Shown here piece by piece: positions 52,590-61,468 of a DNA stretch of 64,000 nt; position 1 is the first letter of the stretch, and the number at the start of each line of letters is the position of its first letter. Location: contig JBJFHL010000007.1 of NCBI GenBank assembly GCA_051893555.1, forward strand, positions 101,252 to 165,251, in the 5' to 3' direction. The notes below the pieces were generated by a model, which saw only the letters and a list, made by a program, of their open reading frames with translations, had not been told where the DNA came from and searched no databases. The position numbers and the translations under genes are program-made. The DNA is from RGIG7179 sp051893555 (lineage in GTDB: Bacteria; Bacillota; Clostridia; Peptostreptococcales; Anaerovoracaceae).

Positions 52590-53213
52590 TTACAGCATTG
52601 CGCTGACTTCTGCATAAATTCTCGCTGCAGTGGCTTCTCCTTCGATGATCCGTTTCCGCCCGGTCATGAACTCCTCTTTTTTCGCTTCATCTTTCACACC
52701 TGGCAGATTGATCAGCACATTGAGCCATGCGCCTTTCAGTCCGGTCAGCAGGTTCAGTGCCGCTACGCCCAGGTCGGATGAAGCGTTCGGGTTGGACTTT
52801 CCTACGATTTTCTCTGCAATCTTCAGACCTTCCGCACAAAGCATCAGTGTCTCAAACGGTACTTCGGTTGCCGTCAGGGTCGCCTCTGCAATGGCCTTGC
52901 TTCTGGCCGCTTTTTCTTCGTCGGTTCCCTTCGGCAGCTTGAAGGCTTCGGATACCAAGTTAAAGGCTTCCGTATCCTTATCGACCGCCGCGGACAGCTT
53001 TCCGTACAGCTCCAGCGCTTCGTCTCTTGCCGCAATACACACCTTCTCATGCTCTGCGTATTTTTCCCGGCCGATGGTCAGATCTGCCACCATGGCAACC
53101 AGACTGATTCCCTGTGCCGCAGCCAGGGCGCTGGCAGAACCGCCGCCCGGTGCCGGCGCGTTGGATTTCAGTACCTCGAGATATTCACTTACCTTCATGT
53201 CTACTAATTTCAT
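52590..53213 (-). CDS. fchA: Formimidoyltetrahydrofolate cyclodeaminase
   Basis: 207 residues from ATG 53213; the longer frame would overlap hutI by over 80 bases. Helical protein with the family start VSEYLEVLKSNAPAPGGGSASALAAAQG (cited as APAPGGGSASALAAAQG). It converts 5-formimino-THF to 5,10-methenyl-THF plus ammonia, so the one-carbon unit is recovered. Tightly placed after hutI. Confidence 0.94.
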   Translation of the reverse strand: MKLVDMKVSEYLEVLKSNAPAPGGGSASALAAAQGISLVAMVADLTIGREKYAEHEKVCIAARDEALELYGKLSAAVDKDTEAFNLVSEAFKLPKGTDEEKAARSKAIAEATLTATEVPFETLMLCAEGLKIAEKIVGKSNPNASSDLGVAALNLLTGLKGAWLNVLINLPGVKDEAKKEEFMTGRKRIIEGEATAARIYAEVSAML

Positions 53214-53217
53214 TTTT

Positions 53218-54453
53218 TTATACCAGAATTCCTTTCTTAATGGTCTGTAATGCCAGATTGGAGCCAAACCGATAGCAAAGCATCTCCATATTCGGTGCAT
53301 CCCAGATGACCAGGTCTGCCTGCTTACCTTCCTCCAGCGTCCCCACCAGATGACCGCGGCCGATGGCGCAGGCCGGATTGATGGTCACTGCAGTCAGAAT
53401 TTCTTCCGGTGTCATCCGGTATTTCAGATAACCAAGATTCATGACAAACTGCAGGTTCAGAGACGGACAGGAACCAGGATTGAAATCGGAGGCCATAGCC
53501 ACCGGAATCCCAAGCGCAATCATCCGCCGGGCCGGTGCGAAGCTGGCTCCCAGATAGAAGGAAGTTGCCGGCAGACACATGGCGGTTACACCGCCCTTTG
53601 CCAGTGCAGCCAGTCCCTCTTCATCGATGGAAATCAGATGTTCACAGCTTACTGCGCCCAGCTGTCCGGCAAGCTGGGATCCGCCGATGGCTTCGATCTC
53701 GTCGGCGTGAACCTTCAGCCCGAAGCCATGGGATCTGGCACACTCCAGATATCTGCGGCTCTGCTCCACATTGAATACGGAATCCTCTGTGAACACGTCA
53801 CAGAATTCCGCTAACTTATGCTCCTTCACATAAGGTATCACAGTTTCGCAGAGCATGTCAATAAAGGCGTCCTCTTTTCCCTTATATTCTTCCGGAACCG
53901 CATGGGCTCCCATGAACGTGGACACCACATCCATCGGATGGTCTTCATTGAGTTTTTTCAGGACCTTCAGCATCTTGACTTCCGTTTCAAAGTCCAGACC
54001 GTAGCCGCTCTTGGCTTCGCAGGTGGTCACGCCCAGTCCCATCATCTCATCCAGAAAGCCTTCTGTCTTATCATACAGCTCCTGAAAGCTGGCCGCGCGG
54101 GTCTTTCTCACCGTGTCCAGAATGCCGCCGCCGGCCCGGAGAATGTCCAGATAGCCTGCCCCTTTCAGCTTCAGAGGAATTTCATTCTGCCGGTATCCGC
54201 CAAAAATCATATGGGTATGTCCTTCCACCAGCCCCGGTGTCACCAGATTTTCCTCCGCATCCAGAACCAGGTCCGCCGCAGCTTCGCTGCAGGCAAGTTC
54301 CCCGTCCGAACAGATTTTGCGAAGAATTCCGTCTTCGATCAGAATCGAAGCGCTATGTAATTTCACATTTTCCCCCTGCTTTTCACCGCCGTGGGAGAAG
54401 CTGCCCACAGGGGTCTGCAGGCAGCCGATATTTTTGATCAGTAAGGTTGACAT
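53218..54453 (-). CDS. hutI: Imidazolonepropionase
   Basis: 411 residues. Metal site GLVEGHTHMIFGG (HxH, about residue 77), later KVHADEI (about 245) and MASDFNPGS (Asp, about 325). It opens 4-imidazolone-5-propionate to N-formimidoylglutamate in the cytoplasm. It lies 10 bases after hutU; start preceded by AGGAGAAG. Confidence 0.96.
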   Translation of the reverse strand: MSTLLIKNIGCLQTPVGSFSHGGEKQGENVKLHSASILIEDGILRKICSDGELACSEAAADLVLDAEENLVTPGLVEGHTHMIFGGYRQNEIPLKLKGAGYLDILRAGGGILDTVRKTRAASFQELYDKTEGFLDEMMGLGVTTCEAKSGYGLDFETEVKMLKVLKKLNEDHPMDVVSTFMGAHAVPEEYKGKEDAFIDMLCETVIPYVKEHKLAEFCDVFTEDSVFNVEQSRRYLECARSHGFGLKVHADEIEAIGGSQLAGQLGAVSCEHLISIDEEGLAALAKGGVTAMCLPATSFYLGASFAPARRMIALGIPVAMASDFNPGSCPSLNLQFVMNLGYLKYRMTPEEILTAVTINPACAIGRGHLVGTLEEGKQADLVIWDAPNMEMLCYRFGSNLALQTIKKGILV

Positions 54454-54462
54454 GGTCTTCTC

Positions 54463-56487
54463 CTATTTCACGAACCGGTCTACAGTCTTTTCGACCAGGT
54501 CCTCGTCGGCCAGGAACGGGATAGTGATATGTCCCTTTCCGGCATAGTTCTTATTGTATTCCACGGAAGTGGTCAGGGCATTTTCGTTTCTCGCCCAGTT
54601 TCTTCTGGCTACGCCGCCCATGACATCCCACATCATGGCGGACTTGATGATCTCGTCGGTTCGCGCAGAGCCGTCCAGCAGCAGGCCGAAGCCACCATTG
54701 ATGGCTTTGCCGATGCCTACGCCGCCGCCGTTATGGAGTGCGCACAGGGACATACCTCTGGCTGCGTTTCCGGCAAAGCACTGTACCGCCATGTCTGCCA
54801 TCACATTGGAACCATCCTTGATGTTGGAGGTTTCGCGGAACGGGGAGTCGGTGCCGGATACATCGTGGTGGTCTCTTCCCATCATGACCGGACCGATCTT
54901 TCCTTCGCGAACCATTTCATTGAACTTGAGGGCGATGCGGGTTCTGCCTTCGGCATCCTGATACAGGATTCTGGCCTGGGTTCCCACCACCAGCTTGTTT
55001 TTCTTGGCATCGCGAATCCATACCCAGTTGTCTCTGTCCTGTGCTCTCCGATTCGGATCGATGCAGTCCATGGCTGCCTGGTCGGTGGCGTCCAGATCTT
55101 CCGGCTTGCCGGAGAGGCATACCCAGCGGAACGGACCGTAGCCATAGTCGAAGAGTACCGGCCCCATGATGTCTTCCACATAGGAAGGCCAGATGAATCC
55201 GTCTTTATCGTCATAACCGTTTTTGGAGATTTCCTTGATGCCGGCATCGTACATGGCTTTCATGAAGGAGTTGCCGTAGTCGAAGAAGTAGGTGCCTCTT
55301 TCGGTCAGGGCTTTGATGGCCTGATAGTGGCGGTGGAGGGTCTTATCCACTTCTTTGCAGAAGGTTTCCCGGTCATCGTGAAGCATGCTGGTTCTTTCTT
55401 CGAAGGTCATGCCCACCGGGCAGTAGCCTCCGTTATATACGTTGTGGCAGCTGGTCTGGTCAGACAGCAGATCGATCTTGAAGTTCTTTTCTACAGCGGC
55501 TTCCAGCAGATCCACAATGTTTCCGTGGTATGCGATGGAGATGGATTCCTTCGCTGCCACCTTCTCGCTGGCCAGCTTGAAGATTGCATCGATGTCGTCC
55601 ATGATCACATCCACCCAGCCCTGATTGTGGCGGGTCTGGATTCTGGACAGGTCTACTTCCGCGAAAATACCCACGGCGTTTGCAATGTTGGCCGCTTTCG
55701 GCTGTGCGCCGCTCATGCCGCCAAGACCAGAGGAAACGAAGGTATGTCCTTCCAGATCTCCCTGTTCCGGCACGCCCAGATACTTTCTGCCTGCGTTTAA
55801 TATGGTATTAAAGGTGCCGTGAACGATGCCCTGCGGTCCGATGTACATCCATCCGCCGGCGGTCATCTGTCCATAGTTGGCCACACCCATTTCTTCTGCG
55901 ATTTCCCAGTCGTCCAGATTGTCATACATACCGATCATCATGGAGTTGGTGATGATGACCCGCGGTGCTTCCGGCTTGCTCGGGAACAGACCCAGCGGAT
56001 GACCGGATTCCACTACCAGCGTCTGGTCTTCCGTCAGCTCTTCCAGGTACCGTTTGATGAGCCGGTACTGGAGCCAGTTCTGGCAAACCTGTCCGGTCTC
56101 CCCGTAGGTAACCAGTTCATATGGATACAGGGCCACTTCGAAATCCAGGTTGTTTTCAATCATAACCTGGAACGCCTTACCTGCCAGGCATTTTCCTTTA
56201 TATTCGCTGATCGGCTTGCCGTAGATCCGTCCTTCCGGCCGGTAACGGTATGCGTAAATTCTGCCTCTGGTGGTCAGCTCCTCCATGAACTCCGGCGCCA
56301 GTTTTTCATGCAATTCTTCCGGAACATAGCGAAGCGCGTTCTTCAAGGCAATCTTCGTCTGTGCTTTCGTCAGCCGGAAACCCCGGTCCGGTGCCCGGCG
56401 GATGCCTTCCTGAAATGCCGGATAATCCGGATATTCATTTCCAAGCTGGATGGTCATGGCTCCCTGAATTGTCTTATTGTCTAACAT
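54463..56487 (-). CDS. hutU: Urocanate hydratase
   Basis: 674 residues, longer than the common 550-residue form; this is the longer clostridial group. Family signatures YDNLDDWEIAEEMGVANYGQMTAGGWMYIGPQGIVHGT (cited as GQMTAGGWMYIGPQGIVHGT) with bound NAD, GLGGMSGAQPKAA, and the Cys motif region QTSCHNVYNGGYCPVGM. It adds water to urocanate to give imidazolonepropionate. It is directly after hutH (43 bases). Confidence 0.95.
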   Translation of the reverse strand: MLDNKTIQGAMTIQLGNEYPDYPAFQEGIRRAPDRGFRLTKAQTKIALKNALRYVPEELHEKLAPEFMEELTTRGRIYAYRYRPEGRIYGKPISEYKGKCLAGKAFQVMIENNLDFEVALYPYELVTYGETGQVCQNWLQYRLIKRYLEELTEDQTLVVESGHPLGLFPSKPEAPRVIITNSMMIGMYDNLDDWEIAEEMGVANYGQMTAGGWMYIGPQGIVHGTFNTILNAGRKYLGVPEQGDLEGHTFVSSGLGGMSGAQPKAANIANAVGIFAEVDLSRIQTRHNQGWVDVIMDDIDAIFKLASEKVAAKESISIAYHGNIVDLLEAAVEKNFKIDLLSDQTSCHNVYNGGYCPVGMTFEERTSMLHDDRETFCKEVDKTLHRHYQAIKALTERGTYFFDYGNSFMKAMYDAGIKEISKNGYDDKDGFIWPSYVEDIMGPVLFDYGYGPFRWVCLSGKPEDLDATDQAAMDCIDPNRRAQDRDNWVWIRDAKKNKLVVGTQARILYQDAEGRTRIALKFNEMVREGKIGPVMMGRDHHDVSGTDSPFRETSNIKDGSNVMADMAVQCFAGNAARGMSLCALHNGGGVGIGKAINGGFGLLLDGSARTDEIIKSAMMWDVMGGVARRNWARNENALTTSVEYNKNYAGKGHITIPFLADEDLVEKTVDRFVK

Positions 56488-56530
56488 ATCTCTACCTCCT
56501 GTGAAAATATCTTTCGTTTCTGTTTCAAAT

Positions 56531-58072
56531 CTATTTCAGCGTCACTTTTTCTTCGACTGCTTCCAGAAGCGTTCCATTCTTGATCATCTCATCGAATTTC
56601 ACCAGTTCGTCGTGAAGGATCACATCCTGGTCTACCGGATCGGACAGGGTCCGGATGTAATCATAGGCCGCTCTGGTGGCCGGCGCCAGATTGTCCACCG
56701 GACTTTCACCGATTTCCTGACGGAGCCAGATGGCCTGGGCTGCACAGGCAAGCTCGATACCGATGACCTTCTGCGCATTATCCAGCACCATGGCCGCCGT
56801 TCTGGCAGAGGTGGTACCCATGGAAACGTGGTCTTCCTGATTGCCGGAGGACGGAATGGAGTCCACGCAGGCCGGATGGTCGTAGACCTTGTTTTCGGAA
56901 ACCATAGACGCCGCCGCATACTGGGCGATCATGAAACCGGAGCAGACACCGCCGTGCTTGGTCAGGAAGGCAGGCAGGCCCTCGGACAGTGCCGGGTTCA
57001 CCAGACGCTCTGTACGACGCTCGGAAACATCCGCCAGTTCCGAAATGGCGATCTTCAGGAAGTCAAAGGCCAGCGCCATCGGCTGTCCGTGGAAGTTTCC
57101 GCCGCTGATCACTTCATCATCGTCCGGGAACACGATCGGATTATCCGTTACCGCATTGATTTCCCGGGAAACTGCTTCATACACATACCGGATGGCATCT
57201 CTGGATGCGCCGTGGATCTGCGGGATACATCTTAAAGTATATGGATCCTGCACCTTGGACGGCTGCACATCGAAGGCATTCTTCGATCCTTCCAGAAGGG
57301 TCAGCAGGTTCTCTGCCACATCCTTCTGTCCCTGATGTCCCCGCAGGTCATGCACCTTGTGATCGTAAGCCTTGGTAATTCCGTGAAGGGCTTCTGCCGT
57401 CATCGCCCCTGCAATGTCCGCCACCTTCATCAGCTTCATGGCATCCCAGAGAACGTTCACACCCACTGCCGTCATCATCTGGGTTCCGTTATTCAGTGCC
57501 AGACCTTCCTTCGCTGCCAGCACCACCGGCTTGATGCCTGCTTCCTTCATGGCATCTGCCGCAGCGACAGTCTCTCCTTTGTACTCCACCTTGCCTTCTC
57601 CGATGAGGCCCAACGCGATATGCGAAAGCGGTGCCAGATCGCCGGACGCGCCCAGGGAGCCTTTCTGCGGAATCACAGGATGGATTCCTGCATTCAGCAT
57701 GTCAATCAAAGTCTGCAGAGTTTCCAGACGAATCCCCGAATTTCCTCTGGACAGTGCGTTGCACCGGAGAAGCATGGCGGCCCGCACATATTCCCTCGGA
57801 TACGGATCCCCCATGGCGCAGGTATGGCTGATGATCAGATTTCTCTGCAGCTGCGCCGTCTCTTCCTGCGAGATGACCACGTTGGCGAATTTGCCGAACC
57901 CTGTGGTCAGTCCGTAGATGACAGCTTTTTCTTCCAGTTTCTTTTCAATGTAGTCTCTAGCCTTCTGTACGGCTGCTTTCGCTTCCGCAGTCAGTTCCAC
58001 TTTTTCGTTGTACCGGCATACACTGATGACCTGTTCTACCGTCAGGTCTTTTCCGTTCATGAATACTGCCAT
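56531..58072 (-). CDS. hutH: Histidine ammonia-lyase
   Basis: 513 residues from ATG 58072, which follows GGAGAG; an ATG seven codons earlier lacks a site. The MIO cofactor forms from Ala142-Ser143-Gly144 in GSLGASGDLAPLSH. The catalytic Tyr is in YGLTTGFGKFA (about 53). It removes ammonia from histidine to give urocanate, first step of the pathway. It is first gene of the leftward hutH-U-I-fchA-ftcD run. A 17-base palindrome and a TATAAT (58156-58161) lie upstream. Confidence 0.97.
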   Translation of the reverse strand: MAVFMNGKDLTVEQVISVCRYNEKVELTAEAKAAVQKARDYIEKKLEEKAVIYGLTTGFGKFANVVISQEETAQLQRNLIISHTCAMGDPYPREYVRAAMLLRCNALSRGNSGIRLETLQTLIDMLNAGIHPVIPQKGSLGASGDLAPLSHIALGLIGEGKVEYKGETVAAADAMKEAGIKPVVLAAKEGLALNNGTQMMTAVGVNVLWDAMKLMKVADIAGAMTAEALHGITKAYDHKVHDLRGHQGQKDVAENLLTLLEGSKNAFDVQPSKVQDPYTLRCIPQIHGASRDAIRYVYEAVSREINAVTDNPIVFPDDDEVISGGNFHGQPMALAFDFLKIAISELADVSERRTERLVNPALSEGLPAFLTKHGGVCSGFMIAQYAAASMVSENKVYDHPACVDSIPSSGNQEDHVSMGTTSARTAAMVLDNAQKVIGIELACAAQAIWLRQEIGESPVDNLAPATRAAYDYIRTLSDPVDQDVILHDELVKFDEMIKNGTLLEAVEEKVTLK

Positions 58073-58100
58073 AGTTTTCTCTCCATTTCCCATAAGTATT

Positions 58101-58117
58101 TATACATAATATGTATA
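58101..58117 (-). promoter_or_regulatory. Palindrome before hutH, candidate operator
   Basis: TATACAT-AAT-ATGTATA, a perfect inverted repeat of 7-base arms, 29 bases upstream of the hutH start and downstream of a TATAAT at 58156-58161. GntR/FCD regulators often bind GTATAC-like palindromes. The rest of the 616-base gap to 58688 is AT-rich with CTTTAT repeats near 58262-58300 and no gene I can support. Confidence 0.45.
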
Positions 58118-58630
58118 TTTATTCGCCCTTCCCACGGGGCATTTTCTTACCTGATATTATACAATTTTTGCTCACCCAATGCCATACTTTTTTGCGCTAA
58201 GACTGTTTTTTTCAATGAATTTCAGCGTCGAAAATGGTCGAACGCTTTCAGAAAATTCCATTATTTTATTGCTTTATTTCATTATCACTTTATCGCTTTA
58301 TCATGTATAATTATAAAATTTTCTGAACAAAATCTGTACGTCCGACCTTTTTTCGTTGAAATTTCACCTCTTCGGAAGTCCGGGGTGCTCTTTTTGATTG
58401 TGCCCGTCTTTGTTTGTATCCTGTATACTTTATAATCGTTGAAATTCTACCGCTCCCACGCCGTCTGACAAAATTCATGCGGCGGATTTCATTTTTTGCA
58501 TTGGATATACAAAAAATATACAATTTTATTTCTGTACCGTCCAGCGTTACATCTGATATTTTCATGTCGAATAATGAGAATTTTTATATAATATTCATGT
58601 TTTTTGATGTCATTTTGGCTTAATAAAGTG

Positions 58631-58659
58631 TTGATTTTCACATGATTATCATTTATACT
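58631..58659 (+). promoter_or_regulatory. Promoter of the DUF4143 ATPase
   Basis: TTGATT (58631-58636), 17-base spacer, TATACT (58654-58659), 30 bases before the start. Confidence 0.6.
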
Positions 58660-58688
58660 ATAGCAAATACCTTTTAGGAGGGTGAATT

Positions 58689-59984
58689 ATGTATAGAAAA
58701 ATTATGGATTTCTTAGAATCCTGGAAGAATAGCGAACACCGTAAACCCCTTATTTTGCAGGGGGCGCGGCAGGTGGGAAAAACCTACTCCATTTTGGAGT
58801 TTGGCAGAAAGCACTATGAAAATGTTGCTTACTTTAACTTTGAAACCAGTCCAAAACTGAATAAAACCTTCGAGGAGAATATCAGTCCTGATTATTTAAT
58901 ACCAATATTATCCCATATTGCAGGGCAGACGATTGTAAAAGAGAAAACTTTGATTGTATTTGACGAGGTGCAGCTCTGTGAGCGTGCCCTCACTTCGCTG
59001 AAATATTTCTGTGAGGATGCACCGGATTACCATATTATTGTGGCCGGCAGTCTGCTTGGCGTTGCAGTCAACCGGGCGAAATTTTCCTTTCCCGTGGGCA
59101 AGGTTGACATGAAAACGATGTATCCCATGGACATGGAAGAGTTTCTGTTTGCCATGGGTCAGGATGCTCTCGTGGAGCAGATCCGGGAGTGCTTTCAGAC
59201 GGATACACCGATGCCGTCCGCACTCCATGAGATCGCTATACAGCTTTACCGCCAGTATCTCGTTGTGGGTGGTATGCCAGAGTGTGTAAAACAGTTTGCG
59301 GAAACCGGTGATTACATCCTGATTCGTCATACGCAGGATACTATTCTTGCAAGTTATCTCAATGATATGAGTAAGTATAATAATTTAAACGAGATCAAAA
59401 AAACCAGACTCGCCTACGAAAACATTACCATTCAGCTCTCCCGGAAAAATACAAGGTTTCAATATAAGTTGATAAAAAAAGGAGGTCGTGCTTCTGAGTT
59501 TGAGAACGCGATTGAGTGGCTCTGTCTGTCCGGTATCGTATCCCAGGTTTACAGAGTGGAACAGATCAAAAAACCTCTGGAAAACTATCGCGATATTGAT
59601 GCGTTTAAGATTTATGTATCGGATCCGGGCCTGCTCTGCGCCAAGAAAGATCTGGCAGCAAGCGATATTCTTTATATGGTAGAGGAACTGAATGACTTTA
59701 AGGGCGGAATGGTGGAAAATTATGTAAATGTACAGCTTTCCATGAACGGTTACAAAACCTATTACTGGGAGTCTGCCCGCGGAGCAGAAGTTGATTTTAT
59801 CATTCAGCGTGATGGTCAGCTTATTCCTGTAGAAGTCAAATCCGCTGACAATACCAAGGCCAAAAGCTTAAAGGTTTATATGGATACCTACCATCCCGCC
59901 TATGCCATTAAGCTCTCTGCGAAAAACTTTGCTTTTGAAGATCATAAGAAAACCGTGCCGCTTTATGCTGCATTTTGCATCTGA
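58689..59984 (+). CDS. AAA family ATPase with DUF4143 domain
   Basis: 431 residues; AGGAGGGTG upstream. Walker A GARQVGKTYS (about 25-34), Walker B LIVFDEVQLCERAL (about 93-106). The arginine-region VVGGMPECVKQF follows. The C-terminal DUF4143 has a PD-(D/E)xK-like core, GAEVDFIIQRDGQLIPVEVKS (about 378-398, cited in part), with Asp, Glu and Lys present. These ATPases are common, spread by transfer and have no settled function; some are proposed as antitoxin-like or defence genes. Intact, unlike the relative at 43456. Confidence 0.9.
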   Translation: MYRKIMDFLESWKNSEHRKPLILQGARQVGKTYSILEFGRKHYENVAYFNFETSPKLNKTFEENISPDYLIPILSHIAGQTIVKEKTLIVFDEVQLCERALTSLKYFCEDAPDYHIIVAGSLLGVAVNRAKFSFPVGKVDMKTMYPMDMEEFLFAMGQDALVEQIRECFQTDTPMPSALHEIAIQLYRQYLVVGGMPECVKQFAETGDYILIRHTQDTILASYLNDMSKYNNLNEIKKTRLAYENITIQLSRKNTRFQYKLIKKGGRASEFENAIEWLCLSGIVSQVYRVEQIKKPLENYRDIDAFKIYVSDPGLLCAKKDLAASDILYMVEELNDFKGGMVENYVNVQLSMNGYKTYYWESARGAEVDFIIQRDGQLIPVEVKSADNTKAKSLKVYMDTYHPAYAIKLSAKNFAFEDHKKTVPLYAAFCI

Positions 59985-60125
59985 AATCCGTTGTTTTCTT
60001 TTCTGTGACCATAATATATCCACCGACCAATTCTAATCACATTCTAATCTTACAATTATTAGAATCATTTTTGTTAATTAGAAACAGAAGATGATTTTTG
60101 TAGACTGTAATTCTGCTCGGAATAC

Positions 60126-60157
60126 AAAAAGCCCCGGCTGAAAACAACCAGGGCGCA
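60126..60157 (-). terminator. Terminator after the M20 amidohydrolase gene
   Basis: On the minus strand GCCCTGG pairs with CCGGGGC (one G-T pair) around a 10-base loop, then TTTTTG. Confidence 0.7.
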
Positions 60158-60171
60158 GAGACATATTGTTG

Positions 60172-61374
60172 TTATTTTTCCAGAAGCTGCAGGCTTCCCA
60201 GTACTTCCATCAGGATGCCGTTCTTCATGGCATCTTCGTCCGGATGGTAGTATTCGCTGTGAATGTTCTGCGGCTTTGCTTCCTTGCCGGAATTGGTGCC
60301 TACATTCATATAAAGGCCGTCGCACCGCTGGGTGAAGAAGGCGAAGTCGTCGGCTCCCAGACTCGGTTCCGGCATGAAGTACATCATTTCTTTTCCCAGC
60401 AGTCTTTCTGCCAGCGCTTCCATTTCACCGCAGACTTCATCGCTGTTGATCAGGGAAGGATAGCCGTCTGTCAGTTGCACATGGGCTTTGGCACCATAGC
60501 CGGCTGCGATGCCTTCTGCCGTCTCTGTGATTCTCCGCTTCAGGGTCTTCATGGTATCCGGATCCAGCGCGCGGATGGTACCGGACAGGTGTGCATTTCC
60601 GGCTACGATGTTATCCTTGGTTCCTGCGTGGAACTGACCCACCGTAATGATACCTGCATTGGTCGGTGCCAGATTCCGGCTGAGGATGCTCTGAAATGCA
60701 GTTACAATCTGGGATGCTGTTACGATGGCGTCCACGCCGCCTTCCGGATGTGCGCCGTGGCAGGATACACCTTCCACCTCGATCTGCAGATCGCAGGTTG
60801 CTGCATTCATCTTTCCCCGGCGGAATTCAATGGTTCCGGTCGGCAGATACGGTGCCACGTGAAATGCAAGGACTGCGCCCACCTGTGGATTTTCCATGCA
60901 GCCGTCCTGAATCATCTGGTCTGCACCTCCCACTGTTTCCTCGGCAGGCTGGAAGAACAGCTTCACGGTGCCGCTGAACTCATTCTCCAGTGTTTTCAGA
61001 ATTTTTGCGCTTCCCAGCAGCATGGCGGCGTGCATATCGTGACCGCAGGCATGCATCACGCCATCATTCACGGATTTAAACGGGCAGTCCACCGCTTCCT
61101 GAATCGGCAGAGCATCGATATCTGCGCGGATTCCCACCGCTTCATACTTGCGGCTGCCGCCTGCCGGGGCCTTTCCCTCAATGACGCCCACCACGCCGTG
61201 ACCGCCGATATTGGTTTCGTTGGGAATGCCCCATGCGGTCAGATATTCACTGATCTTCGTCATGGTTCTTTCTTCCTGCTCGGACAGTTCCGGATGCTGG
61301 TGAAAATCCCGGCGGATCGCCACGATTTCATCGAAATATTCTGCGATTAATTGTTTTACTTTTTCTTCCATCAT
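60172..61374 (-). CDS. M20 family amidohydrolase (HipO/YxeP type)
   Basis: 400 residues; GGGAGGAGAAG upstream. Metal-binding motif GVMHACGHDMHAAMLLG (about 103-119), PAEETVGGA (catalytic Glu-Glu), and AFHVAPYLPTG. A dimerisation domain is at about 185-300. Members remove acyl groups from N-acyl amino acids or indole-3-acetyl conjugates. Physiological substrate unknown. Single gene. Confidence 0.93.
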   Translation of the reverse strand: MMEEKVKQLIAEYFDEIVAIRRDFHQHPELSEQEERTMTKISEYLTAWGIPNETNIGGHGVVGVIEGKAPAGGSRKYEAVGIRADIDALPIQEAVDCPFKSVNDGVMHACGHDMHAAMLLGSAKILKTLENEFSGTVKLFFQPAEETVGGADQMIQDGCMENPQVGAVLAFHVAPYLPTGTIEFRRGKMNAATCDLQIEVEGVSCHGAHPEGGVDAIVTASQIVTAFQSILSRNLAPTNAGIITVGQFHAGTKDNIVAGNAHLSGTIRALDPDTMKTLKRRITETAEGIAAGYGAKAHVQLTDGYPSLINSDEVCGEMEALAERLLGKEMMYFMPEPSLGADDFAFFTQRCDGLYMNVGTNSGKEAKPQNIHSEYYHPDEDAMKNGILMEVLGSLQLLEK

Positions 61375-61468
61375 GATGAACTTCTCCTCCCGTTTCAGGT
61401 CTCCCTGAAAGCCTGTATACTCGTATACTCAGATTATATCTTCAAACTGCGTTTTCTGCAATGGATTT

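Noticed and set aside
54529..55800. 423-codon plus-strand frame opposite hutU
   Set aside because: Mirror frame of a highly conserved urocanase; no independent signal.
58311..58565. 84-codon minus-strand frame in the hutH-ATPase gap
   Set aside because: Basic, low-complexity peptide without a ribosome-binding site; at best a gene trace.
60166..61350. 394-codon plus-strand frame opposite the M20 gene
   Set aside because: Cys- and His-rich mirror frame of a clear M20 protein.
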